Assembly (NCBI GenBank): GCA_014904845.1
Contig: MU119682.1
Coordinates: 1-28,929, forward strand
From: Acephala macrosclerotiorum
Taxonomy: Eukaryota; Ascomycota; Leotiomycetes; Helotiales; Mollisiaceae
Direction: 5' to 3'
Length of the DNA stretch: 28,929 nt
The position numbers and the translations under genes were made by a program. Positions 10,752 to 22,000 of this stretch are shown one piece after another. The notes under the pieces were generated by a model that ran no database searches, was not told the origin of the DNA, and saw only the letters and a program-made list of their open reading frames with translations. Numbering within the stretch: position 1 is the stretch's first letter; the number at the start of each line of letters is the position of its first letter.

Positions 10752-13700
10752 TTTTTTTAATAAAAAATAAATCAATTTATTTATTTTTTATATAATAAAT
10801 TTTTATATGAGAAAAAATTGTATTAATAATATATTTTAAAAAATATTATTAAAAAATTTTTATAAAATATATAAAAATTTTTTTTTTTAATAAATATAAA
10901 ATTTATTAATAATAATAAATATTATAAATAAATAAATAAAATTTTAAATTTTTTAAAAAAAAAAGAATATTTAATTTAAAATATAATTTAAAATATATTT
11001 AATTTATATTATTTTAATATTTATTATTTTCGATTTTATTATTTTAAATTTTATTTTAATTTTATTTTAAATTTTATTATTTTAAAATACGTAATTATTT
11101 AAAAAATATATTATTTATTTAAATATTTTTTTAAAATTAATATAAAAATTTTAATTTATAAATTAATATTATTTTTAATCGAATATTTAATTTACAAATT
11201 TATATTATTTTTAATCGTATACGAATATTATTTTTAATATTAATTATTCGATATTTTTTAATAATTAAATTAATCGAATATATTTATTAAATTAATTACG
11301 AATTTAATAAAAATTTATAACGATAATAAAAAATACGAAAAAAAATTATACGATATTATTAAAATTAAATTTCAAATTTTTTACGATTATTATTATAAAA
11401 TTAATATATTTAAAAATTAATACGTTAAAAATTTTTTTATAATATTTAAAAAATAAATTATTTTATTTTATTACGAAAAATTTATTAAACGAAATTATAA
11501 ATTTACGTTTATAGTAATTTTAATTAAAATATATTTTAAAATCGAGAAAAATTAATAATTATATATATTTTTATAAAAAAATATACGCGACGAATATTAT
11601 AAAAAACGTAAATATTAAAAAAAATTATATTAAAAAAAGTATTATATTTGTAATAAATCGAAATATTAATTAATAAAATATTTAATAAATAAATAATAAT
11701 AAATTTACGATTAATTTTAATAATAAATTCAATTTAAAATAAATAAAAATTTTATTATTATTTATTATTATAATTTTTTTATAAATTATAAAAATATTAA
11801 AAATTTAAAAAATAAAAAAAATTTAAAAATTCGATTAATTGTTTATAAATATAAAAATCGAAAATAAATATAATTATTTCGTTATAAAATTTAAAAAAAT
11901 CAATAATATATAAATAATAATTATTTTAAATAATTGATTAATTTATTATATAATTATAAAAAAATATATATTTAATATTTTATTATTATAATTCGAATTA
12001 AAAAAATAATTATTTTTTATTTTTAAAAATTAATATTTATTAAAAGTTTTTTAAAATATTATATTAAATAATAAAATTATTAAAATATCGATTATCGAAT
12101 AATTAAAATTTTTAATATTATAAAAATTTAATTATAAAATTTAATTTAATATATTAACGATTAAAATTTATAAAATTCGATTTAAAAAAAATCATATTAT
12201 TATAAAATATTATTTATATTAATATTCTATTAAAAATTATTATATTTTATATTATTTTTATTTTATATTTAAAATATAAAAATTAATAATTTAAAAAAAT
12301 AAAATTGTTTTTATTATACGAAAATAAAAACATTTTTAAATATTATTATATTAATTAAAAAAATTTTTAATTTAAAATCATTTTATTAATATTAAATTAT
12401 TTTAATTATATAAATATTTTAAATATTTATTAATATAACGTTTTATGAATTTTTTTTAATAAATCGATTATAATATAAATATTAAATATATTTAATACTT
12501 TATTAAATATTATTATTATTATTAAATATATAAATAATTTTTTAAAAAATTCAAATTTATTTTATAAAATAATTACAAATTTAATTATTTAATTATTATC
12601 GACGTTTTATATTTAAATTCGAAATTAATATTACAAATAATAAATTTATTTACAATATTTTAAATTATTAAATTTTTAAAAAATATATTTACGAAAATAA
12701 TATAAAATATTTTTCGTATATATTAAATCGATATATATTAAAAACTATTTAATTATTTTATTTATAACGTAAAAAAAAAATCTATTTATAAAATTTTAAT
12801 AAAATATTAAAATAATAATAATTAAAATTAAATTTTTTTTTATTGAAATTTATAATAATATAAAAAAAATAAAAAAATATTATATTTTATTATATTGAAT
12901 TTATAAAATTATTTATAATAAATTAATTAAAAAATAAATTAATAAAAAAATAATTTTAGAAATAATAATTAAAATTGTAAACAATTTAATAAAATCGAAT
13001 AATATTATATTTATATTATTAATCTTTGAAATTTATTTTAAAATAATTAATAATAATATATTATTATTATTAATTATTAAAAAAATTAAAAGAATTCGAA
13101 TAATTATTAAAAAAAATATATTCTTTATATATTAAATATTAAATTAATAATACGTTTATAATAAGAAATAATTTAAATATAAAATTTATATTAAATTTAT
13201 TAAATTTTTCGATTATATATATTTAACGTAAAAAAAACGAATAAAAAAAATTATATTAATTATTAATAATCGATAATAAAATATATACAATTAATATATT
13301 TTACAAATTAATTAATTTTCGATTTATAATTATTAAATCGTATTATATAAAAAAAAAATATTGAAAATTTAAAATAACGATTAAAATTGTAATTAAAATA
13401 AAATTTTTGTATTTTTTTCGTCGAACGAATTAAATAAAAAATTAATTTAATAATACAATTAAAAACGTTTAAAAAAATCACGTAATAAAAATATATTTAA
13501 TAAAAAATAATATTTTACTAAAAATAATAACGAAAATCTTAAAAATTTCAACGAATAATTTATTATTATTATTATTAAAAAAAATAAAAAATTTTATAAT
13601 ATTTATAATAAATAAAAAAAATTAATAATTTAATTATAAAGTTTTTTACGAGAAATTAAAATTAATAATTTAAAAATATAATAAAAAGAAATTTTTTTTT

Positions 13701-13898
13701 AATAAAAATTTCAACGATTTAAAAAATTAATTAATAAGTAATTATCGTTTTAATATTTTTTTTAATTTAATTTTAAAATAAAAAAATTAAAATATAATTT
13801 TGAAATATTATTTAAATTTATATATAATTAATAATAATTTTTTAACGATTTATATTAATACGTTTATTAAAAAAAATTCGTTATTTGTATTTATTGAA

Positions 13899-14808
13899 NN
13901 NNNNNNNNNNNNNNNNNNNNNNNNNNNNNNNNNNNNNNNNNNNNNNNNNNNNNNNNNNNNNNNNNNNNNNNNNNNNNNNNNNNNNNNNNNNNNNNNNNNN
14001 NNNNNNNNNNNNNNNNNNNNNNNNNNNNNNNNNNNNNNNNNNNNNNNNNNNNNNNNNNNNNNNNNNNNNNNNNNNNNNNNNNNNNNNNNNNNNNNNNNNN
14101 NNNNNNNNNNNNNNNNNNNNNNNNNNNNNNNNNNNNNNNNNNNNNNNNNNNNNNNNNNNNNNNNNNNNNNNNNNNNNNNNNNNNNNNNNNNNNNNNNNNN
14201 NNNNNNNNNNNNNNNNNNNNNNNNNNNNNNNNNNNNNNNNNNNNNNNNNNNNNNNNNNNNNNNNNNNNNNNNNNNNNNNNNNNNNNNNNNNNNNNNNNNN
14301 NNNNNNNNNNNNNNNNNNNNNNNNNNNNNNNNNNNNNNNNNNNNNNNNNNNNNNNNNNNNNNNNNNNNNNNNNNNNNNNNNNNNNNNNNNNNNNNNNNNN
14401 NNNNNNNNNNNNNNNNNNNNNNNNNNNNNNNNNNNNNNNNNNNNNNNNNNNNNNNNNNNNNNNNNNNNNNNNNNNNNNNNNNNNNNNNNNNNNNNNNNNN
14501 NNNNNNNNNNNNNNNNNNNNNNNNNNNNNNNNNNNNNNNNNNNNNNNNNNNNNNNNNNNNNNNNNNNNNNNNNNNNNNNNNNNNNNNNNNNNNNNNNNNN
14601 NNNNNNNNNNNNNNNNNNNNNNNNNNNNNNNNNNNNNNNNNNNNNNNNNNNNNNNNNNNNNNNNNNNNNNNNNNNNNNNNNNNNNNNNNNNNNNNNNNNN
14701 NNNNNNNNNNNNNNNNNNNNNNNNNNNNNNNNNNNNNNNNNNNNNNNNNNNNNNNNNNNNNNNNNNNNNNNNNNNNNNNNNNNNNNNNNNNNNNNNNNNN
14801 NNNNNNNN
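13899..14808. other. Assembly gap (910 N)
   Basis: A run of 910 N is flanked by RIP-like A/T DNA on both sides. Open frames that appear to cross it are artefacts. The length may be an estimate from scaffolding, and gaps are common where read coverage collapses in A/T-only repeats. Confidence 1.
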
Positions 14809-15599
14809 AATTATTTTAATAAATAAATATTAATTAAACGATAAAAAATTCGAAATTAAATTTTTATTTATTTATTATAATTTTATTAAAAATAAATATA
14901 TTATTAAAAATGTTTTAATTTTTGAAATATATAATATAATAAAAAAAATCGATATAATAATCGTAATCGAATTTATTATTAATATAATTATTTAATAATT
15001 CGATTTTTTTAAAATTTTAATAATCGTTTATATAAATTTATATTCGTTTTACGAATATTTAATCAAATTAAAAACGATTAAAAAAAAGCGTTTTATAATC
15101 GATATTATAATTTTCTATTAATCGTATAAACGTAAAAAATTATAAAAAATTCAATAAATTAATAATTAAAATAATTCGACGAATATTATAATAAAATTAA
15201 TATTTAATAAAATTTTAAAAAAGTTTTTAAATACGAATTATTTTATAATTCGAATAAAAAAAAAATTAAAAAAAAACCGATAAAAATAATATAAAAAATT
15301 AATACAAATATTAATTAAAAAAAAAAATTAAAAAAATTTTTTTTATATTATATTTTAAAATTTTTATTATTTGATTTAAAAAATTAAAAAAAAAAAAAAA
15401 ATTTAATTTCGACGTTTATAATTTTTAACGAATTTCAAAAATAATATTAATTTATTAATATTATTTTTAAAATTTTATTATATAATTTTTATATTAAAAT
15501 ATTAATAAATTTTATATATTAATAAATTATAATAAAAATTTTTTATTTTTTTATTTTAATAAAATTAATTCAATTTTCGTTATAAAAAAAACTATTAAT

Positions 15600-15802
15600 A
15601 TAAATATAATAATAATTTAATAATTATATATAATATTAATTTTAAATAAATTAATATTGTTTTATTAAAATTAAAAATATTTTTTTTTAATTTTTACGCG
15701 TTTTTTAAAAAATTAATTATAATTAAACGAATATAATTAAAATTATTTTATATTTTTATTTTTGATTTATTATTAATAATAAATATTTTTAATAATATTA
15801 AT
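15600..15802 (+). repeat. Dispersed repeat, second direct copy
   Basis: This is the direct-orientation partner of 10089-10292, with the same blocks in the same order. It keeps G at two places where the partner has A (ATATTGTTTT; TTTTTGATTT), loses it at one (AAATAAATT against AAATGAATT) and has CGCG where the partner has a single CG. These are A/G and C/T differences of the kind RIP produces independently in each copy. Homology ends abruptly after AATAATATTAAT in both copies. Confidence 0.85.
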
Positions 15803-16424
15803 AAATACAATTAAAAAAAGTTTTAATTTTAATTTTTTTAAATAAATTGATTTTAATATTAATATAATTATTATTTATAAAAAAAATTAAAATATTATTA
15901 TATTTATAAAAGAAATTTTAATTTTATATTTAATATTATTTTATTTATAAAAGAATTATTAAATTTTTTTTTTAAAATATATTTATATATTATAATAAAT
16001 TATAAATAAATTAATAAAAATATTATTAAAAAAATTATTTTAAAAACTTTATATAATTATAAAAATAAAATAATATTTATAATTAAATTTTTTTTTATTT
16101 TTTATTTAATTAATTTAAATACATTTAATTATAATATTAATTTTATTTATATTATTTAAATAATTATTATATAAAATATTTTAAATTAAAATAAAAATTT
16201 TATTTAAAATTTTATTATTAGTTTTTATTATTTTTGTTATTTATTAAAAATATAATTAAATATTATATATAATATATAAAAAATTTTATATTTGTTTATT
16301 TAAAATATATAAAAATATTTAATTGTATAAAAATATTAAAATAAGATTTTTTTTATTTTTTTATATATAATTAATAATAAATACTCATTTTATAAATAAA
16401 TATTATTTAATATTAATAAAAATT

Positions 16425-16627
16425 AATATTATTAATTTATTATTTAAATTTAAAATCGAAATTAAAATATTTTTAATATTTTTAAATTTGATTTATTTTT
16501 TTATATTTTTATATAATTTGAAATTATTAAATCGAAAATTAATAAATTGAAATCGATTTATAATAATATAATTAATATAATTAATATTAATATTAATAAT
16601 TTAATCGTTTTTAAAAAATTTAATAAA

Positions 16628-16658
<31 letters not shown>

Positions 16659-16842
16659 TAAATATCAATTTATTATTAATAATTAAAAATTAAATATTGT
16701 AAATTATAATTATAATTATATTTATATATTTTACGAATAAAATAAAAAATAATATAAATTTAATTAAAGATTTTTAATTTTTTAAAAAAAAAAATTTTAT
16801 ATTATTTAATTTTTATTTATTATTAATTTTTTTTTTTAATAT
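16425..16842 (-). repeat. Dispersed repeat, right inverted copy
   Basis: This is the reverse-complement partner of 7105-7512. It keeps TTTGATTT where the partner strand reads TTTAATTT, a TG/TA difference expected of RIP. It also contains an expanded AAAAAT run (16625-16663) where the partner has an interrupted A/T tract. The two copies face each other across about 8.9 kb, including the assembly gap, so they could form a large inverted-repeat structure. The direct pair at 10.1 and 15.6 kb is not consistent with one simple inverted duplication of the whole region. Confidence 0.8.
16625..16663. repeat. AAAAAT short tandem run
   Basis: About six copies of AAAAAT occur, one of them shortened to AAAAT. 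The run lies inside the right inverted copy and is expanded relative to its partner near 7.28 kb, so it arose after the duplication. Confidence 0.9.
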
Positions 16843-18144
16843 TATTATTTTTTTTAAAATAAAAATATTTAATTTTAATATAATATAATTTTTTATAATA
16901 ATCGTAAAATTTTTAAATATTTAATAAATAATTATTAATTATAAAAACGATTTTAATATTAATAATATATCGAACGATTATTTTATATAAAAAAATAAAT
17001 AAATTTAAAAAATATTTATTATTTTATAAAAAAAATTTTAAAATTTTTTTTTTATATATATACGTTTAAATAAATTAAATAATTTTATTTGTAATTTATC
17101 GTATAATTATTTTCGATATTTTTTTTAAAATTAATTATAAAATATAAAAACGAAATTTTTTTTATTAAATTTATTTTTAATTTTTATAAAAAAAATATTA
17201 TAAATTAAAAAAAAAATATAAAATATTTTTAAAATTTAAATATTATAATTTTTTTAATAAAAATTTAATATTTAATTATATTTTTTTATTAAAAAATTTA
17301 TAATTTACGTTTTTATAATAATATTAATATTTTTTATTAATTTTATTATTTCGATTAAATTTATTTTAATTGTAATTAAATAAAAAAAATATTAAAAAAA
17401 ATTATATAATTAAATTATTATAATTAATAAATATATTTTTTTTTATCAAAAACAATATTTAAAAAAAAATATTAAATTATAATAAAATTAATAATAAAAA
17501 ATCAAAATTTATAATTAATTAATTTAATTTTTAAAATAAAAAATATTTTATAAATATTTAAAAATTTTATTAAAATATATATTATTTAAACTTTTTTTAA
17601 ATAATTAATAATTTATATTTAATTAAATATAATATTTCGAGTATTTTAAATAAAATTAACAAATTTTTATTATATATTAATAAATAAATTAAAAACGTTA
17701 ATTTTAATAATTTTAAAATATTTTATAAAAATATTATAATTATAAATTTAAAATTCGATTTTTTTTATTAATTTTTACATAAATAATCGTTTAAATATAT
17801 TATATTATTTTTTTTAAATAATTTTTATTTTTAATATAAAATAAAAAATTTTAAAACTTTTTTAATTTTAATTCGTTTTTTTTTTTAATTATTAATAAAT
17901 TTTATAAATTAAATTATTAAAAATTAAAAAAATTTATTATAATCGTACAAAACAATTATTTTATTTTTTTATTTATATTAATATAATATTTAAATAAATA
18001 TTATAATAAATAAAATATAATATAAATTTTATAAAATAAAAAAATTCGTTAAAATTTTTAATATTAAAAATTATTATTTTTTTATTATTTTTTTTAATAA
18101 ATTTAAAATAATTTAATTTAATTATTATTATAAATAATTATAAA

Positions 18145-18333
18145 ATGTTTTTCTCGTTTCGAAAGAAAGAATTCGTTCGACGACTTATTAAGCAAACCAA
18201 TAACGAACGAGTTTTTTCTTTTTTTACTCGATATATATTTTATTTCGCAAATCTCGCAAAAACGTTTTTACGAAAAGTTACAAAGTTTTCGATTTTATTA
18301 ACTTATTTAATTTATTTTTATTTCAAATTCTAA
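18145..18333 (+). CDS. Doubtful 62-aa ORF at island edge
   Basis: This is an open frame of 62 codons starting at the exact position where composition turns ordinary. The predicted peptide has a basic first part (FRKKEFVRRLIKQ at residues 4-16), a mixed middle and a hydrophobic end (residues about 49-60, rich in L, I, Y and F) that could at most be one short membrane segment. I recognise no family and see no catalytic motif or signal peptide. The codons are A/T-biased and rich in F and K, as any frame here would be. It may be a chance ORF or the eroded end of a longer gene whose remainder was lost to RIP. I list it only because it is the one frame outside RIP-like DNA. Confidence 0.12.
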   Translation: MFFSFRKKEFVRRLIKQTNNERVFSFFTRYIFYFANLAKTFLRKVTKFSILLTYLIYFYFKF

Positions 18334-18444
18334 GTTAAAAGCTCTTAATTTGAACGTTTTATAAGCATTTGAAGTTGAAATAGTTTTATTGAGATAGTAG
18401 TTTTAAATTCTGCCGAGTAGTAAAAACCGATAAACTGATAAACT

Positions 18445-18459
18445 CTTTAGTGCCTAAGG
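18445..18459 (+). repeat. Hairpin motif A, copy 1
   Basis: The 15 bases CTTTAGTGCCTAAGG form a 6-bp stem with a TGC loop: C445-G459, T446·G458 wobble, then TTAG pairing with CTAA. A second copy lies at 18646-18660 with two differences, both transitions. The consensus of the two copies would pair perfectly. Confidence 0.7.
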
Positions 18460-18460
18460 C

Positions 18461-18504
18461 AAAGACGTATTTCCAGGGGAATACTCTCTGGGACCTTCGT
18501 CTTT
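18461..18504 (+). repeat. Compound hairpin containing motif B, copy 1
   Basis: Motif B is the 30-base segment 18471-18500, repeated at 18562-18591 with 28 of 30 identical. Its core CCAGGG (473-478) pairs with CTCTGG (486-491), including one G·U wobble, around the loop GAATACT. U-A and U·G pairs extend the stem outward. In this copy an outer 7-bp perfect stem, AAAGACG (461-467) with CGTCTTT (498-504), encloses it through an internal loop, giving a 44-base two-storey hairpin. The order of elements resembles a structured RNA domain, but no promoter or known RNA family is evident. Confidence 0.75.
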
Positions 18505-18561
18505 TATATTAAGTTGCTACGATCGATTCAATCAATTTAGATTACTTTACTTAGCATATAA

Positions 18562-18591
18562 TTCCAGGGGGATACTCCCTGGGACCTTCGT
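18562..18591 (+). repeat. Hairpin motif B, copy 2
   Basis: This is a direct repeat of 18471-18500, 91 bases downstream. The core stem CCAGGG/CCCTGG (564-569 with 577-582) is fully Watson-Crick and the loop reads GGATACT. The two differences from copy 1 are G/A in the loop and C/T in the stem, where the T gives a G·U pair in RNA, so both copies remain foldable. The outer 7-bp stem seen around copy 1 is absent here. Confidence 0.75.
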
Positions 18592-18595
18592 TGAA

Positions 18596-18607
18596 AGCTG
18601 CGCAGCT
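18596..18607. repeat. Perfect 12-bp palindrome
   Basis: AGCTGCGCAGCT lies 4 bases after motif B copy 2. It is G+C-rich against its surroundings and could be a protein-binding site or the tip of a cruciform. A similar CTGCGCGCAG palindrome occurs at 22556-22565 in the second island. Confidence 0.7.
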
Positions 18608-18645
18608 ATAGAGATGTTTAGCACTTACAAAAGAGCGGTTGCCGG

Positions 18646-18660
18646 CCTTAGTGCCTAAAG
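18646..18660 (+). repeat. Hairpin motif A, copy 2
   Basis: CCTTAGTGCCTAAAG is the second copy of motif A, 201 bases after the first. TTAG pairs with CTAA around TGC, and C646 pairs with G660. C647 faces A659, a mismatch explained by one G-to-A transition. It follows a G+C-rich GGTTGCCGG stretch. Confidence 0.7.
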
Positions 18661-19024
18661 TAGAAGCGCATTAAGAGTTTTGCGATCACTATTTTTGTTG
18701 AGTGCGACTATATTATATTGATTTGCGCAACAACGAATTAATAAAATCGCTTAAAACTTGAAATTTGATAGTATTTAATTGAGTTTCAATTTATTTATAA
18801 GTCTTATGCGATTTAAATTAATTAATAAGTGAAAATTGTAAACGCAATTGCAATCGCGAAGTTTTAGTATTCTTTTCTCAACGTCACGTGTCGCGACATT
18901 TCTTAACAAACTAATCAAATCGTTGCATTTGAGTACCTCGATTAAATTTGAGTGAAATCGCTCATTGTAAGAAGTATTAATATTACGTGCATATAGAAAA
19001 GTTGATATTAATTCTTAAGTCGAA

Positions 19025-22000
19025 TAAACAATAATTAAAATACAAATTTTTTATTTAAAAATATATTAAAAATTATTAATTATATAAAAAATTATTTAAA
19101 AAATAATAATAATAAACAAAAAATATATTTATATTATAAATACGTTTTAATATAATATATAAATTTATTTAATAAATCTTTTTATATAATTTAATTATAA
19201 TTTTATAAATATATAATAATTTTTTTTAATTTATATTTATAATATAAAAAAATATTTATTATAAATATTTAAATTTATATTAAATTATATTTTAATTAAA
19301 AAAAACCTTTTATTAAAAATTATATAATATTAAATTTTTTAAAAATATTAAAATAATAAATCGATTAATATTAATAAAAATATTTTTTTAATTAATCGAT
19401 TATTAATAATATTAACAATTTATTAATAATACGTATAACGTAATAATTATATATTTAAATTTTTAGTATTTAAATTTAAAACAATTATTAATAGTAATAA
19501 TAAATTTAAAAAAATTATTATTATTTTAAAAAACAAAATTTAATTTTTTTTATTAATAATATATATATTTTAATACGTTTTATATGTACTAATAAAAATT
19601 TATATACTAGTAAAAATATATACGCTAATAAAAATATATACATTAGTAAAAATATATATACTAGTAAAAATATATATACTAGTAAAAATATATATACTAG
19701 TAAAAATATATATACTAATAAAAATATATATACTAGTGAAAATATAATTAATTAATTCGTTTTTAATATTTTTAAATTAAAAAATTTTGTAATTTATAAA
19801 ATAATAATTTCAATAAATAATAATTATATTAATTTTTAAATAATATTATACAATTTAATATAAAATTAAAATATTCGATAATTAAATCGATTTTTTTATT
19901 ATAAATATTTTTTATTATATTTTTTGATAATTATAATTTAAATCGTTTTTAATTTTATTTAATTATTTTATAAAAATCAATTTTTTAATTAAAATTTATT
20001 TAATATTACAAAAATCGATTTATTTTTTTAATTATTAATTATTGTAATTAAATTAATTATTATTATCGTATATTTGAATTTACGTTTATTTAAAACTAAT
20101 TATTAAATTAATTATATTTTTGAAATTTTTTAAATTATATATTATATATTTATTATAATTTGTTTTATATTTATTTTAAATATTAAAATTAATTTAAAAA
20201 GAAAATTTTATTAAAAAATTTTTAAATTTTTTTAACGAAGAATTCTTAATCGTAATTTTATAAAAAAATAAAATAAAATATTTCGTTTTTATTATTTTTG
20301 AAATAAATATCGATTTTTAATTTAAATTTTTTTATAATATTTTATTTTACAATTGTAATTTATATTAATTAATCGATTATAAAATTCAATATAAATTAAA
20401 TTTACGTGTTTTTTTTTGAATTAAAATAAACGTTTAAAATCAATATTAATTTTATTATATTTATAATATATTAAAATATAATTTATTAAATTAAATATTT
20501 TAAATATTTTTTTTCTTTGAATTAATTAAATAAACGCGATTCGTTTAATAAATAATATTAATTTAATAAACGAATATTATTCAATAAAATTATATTACTC
20601 GATAAATATTAAAACGAATTAATCAAATTTATTTTTAAATACGAATTCGTTATTATAATAATTATATAAAAAAGTTTTATTCGTATTAATATTATTTTTA
20701 AATTAATTGTTTTTTAAAATTAATCAATTAAAATATTATTTTCGAAATAAATAAAAAATATTTATTTTTTATTTTTTATTTTTTTATTTTTTTTAAATAA
20801 TTAAATTCGATTAATAATATTAAATAATTATAATTAAAAACAAATTATATATTGTATTATTTTTTTTTATTAAATTTTATCGTTTTTGAATTAAATAAAA
20901 ATTGTTAATTTTATATTTATTAAAAACAATCGAATATATTTTATTAAAATTTGAATTCTTTTTTAAATTTAATATTATTTTTTCGTACGAATTTTTAATA
21001 ATTTTGAAATTAATAATAATATTAATTATAAAAACTATTATTTTAATTTTTTTTATTACGAATAAATAAATATTAAATTGTTTTCACGTAAATATTATTT
21101 TTTAATTATTTTTAATTTTATAAAAAAATACTAAATAATATTAAAATACTATAAATATAAAAATAATAAAATTTTTTTTTTAATATCGAATTTAAAACGT
21201 AATTTTTTATTATTATTTAATTAATATTATTTTTTTATTATAAAAATAATTATTATTAAAATTAAAATAATTATAAAAAAAAAAATTAAATTAAATTATT
21301 TTTTAGTTTTTAAAAAAAAAAATTTTTAAACGCTAATAAATTTTTAAATTTTTTTAAAATATATAATAAAAATATTATTTGTTTATTTTTTTTTATTTTA
21401 ATTATAAAATATTAATACGAATATAAAATTTATTTTTATATTATATTTTTAATTAATTTAAAGAAAATATATTATAATTAATAATTTTATTAAATTAAAA
21501 AATTTGTCGATTTATTTCGTTTATATTTTTTATATTTAATAAAAAAAATCGCGAATTGTTTTACAAATATTTATTAAAATTTAAAATTGTTTATTATTAA
21601 TTTAATTGCGTATTTAATACGAATTAATAATAAATCGAAATAAAATATATTAATAGTATTTATTTTATAAATTATTGTTTTTTCTAATTCGTAGAATTTA
21701 TAATCGTTTTTATTTTATTAATTATTTATTAAAAATTAATAATCGATAATAATTTTTTTAAAAATATATTCGTTTAATTTAAATTAAAATTATTATTAAA
21801 AATCGAATTAATTAATTACTTAATATATAGAAATCAAAGTATTAATAAAAATTTTTTTACGAATTAAATATACGAATATATTACGTATTAATAAATTCTT
21901 TTAATAAAATTAAATTTTAAAATTATTTTATAAATAATAAAATATTTTATTTAAATCGATTTCGAGTTTTATTTAAAACGTTTAAAATAAATTGTAATTA

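Larger units (their letters stand above)
5461..18144. other. Extremely A/T-only RIP-like domain
   Basis: This is the most depleted part of the window; some 60-base lines (for example 6601-6660) contain no G or C at all. Where G or C survive, they are usually CG, with occasional CAA or TTG. No credible reading frame is present on either strand. Between about 11160 and 13898 CG becomes more frequent, which may mark the remains of originally more GC-rich, perhaps coding, transposon sequence, but I could not match a retroelement or transposase motif with confidence. The domain contains two pairs of dispersed copies, several simple repeats and an assembly gap, each listed separately. Confidence 0.75.
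18145..19024. other. Island of ordinary composition, non-coding
   Basis: At about 18145 the sequence changes abruptly. CA, TG, GC, CC and GG all appear, and the line 18601-18660 is close to half G+C (29 of 60). The island ends near 19024, where A/T-only DNA resumes. Apart from one doubtful 62-codon frame at its left edge, no reading frame is open. It contains paired hairpin motifs, several perfect palindromes (AGCTGCGCAGCT at 18596-18607, TGTCGCGACA at 18889-18898) and no tRNA or rRNA that I can fold. I see no terminal inverted repeats. It is either a later insertion of unknown type or a spared single-copy segment. Confidence 0.8.

Noticed and set aside
13815..13898. Possible remnant of a gypsy-type reverse transcriptase around YIINNNFLTIYINT
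   Set aside because: Reversing RIP could turn some N into D, but the second half of the YxDD-type motif would need a non-RIP change and the residues after it do not fit. The evidence is too weak to call.
13800..14826. Long open frames spanning the gap
   Set aside because: They are open only because N codons cannot be stops. Only about 33 real codons lie before the gap.
18410..18700. tRNA or 5S rRNA gene in the first island
   Set aside because: No cloverleaf, convincing A and B boxes or CCA-adjacent acceptor stem could be folded. The paired hairpins do not match a tRNA arm layout.
18978..18986. TAATATTAC, the nonanucleotide of geminivirus-type replication origins
   Set aside because: It has no G+C-rich flanking stem, no iterons and no Rep-like frame nearby. 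A 9-mer of eight A/T bases is expected by chance here.
19581..19746. CRISPR-like array
   Set aside because: The repeats are contiguous 18-bp units with no unique spacers, and the context is eukaryotic. It is a minisatellite.
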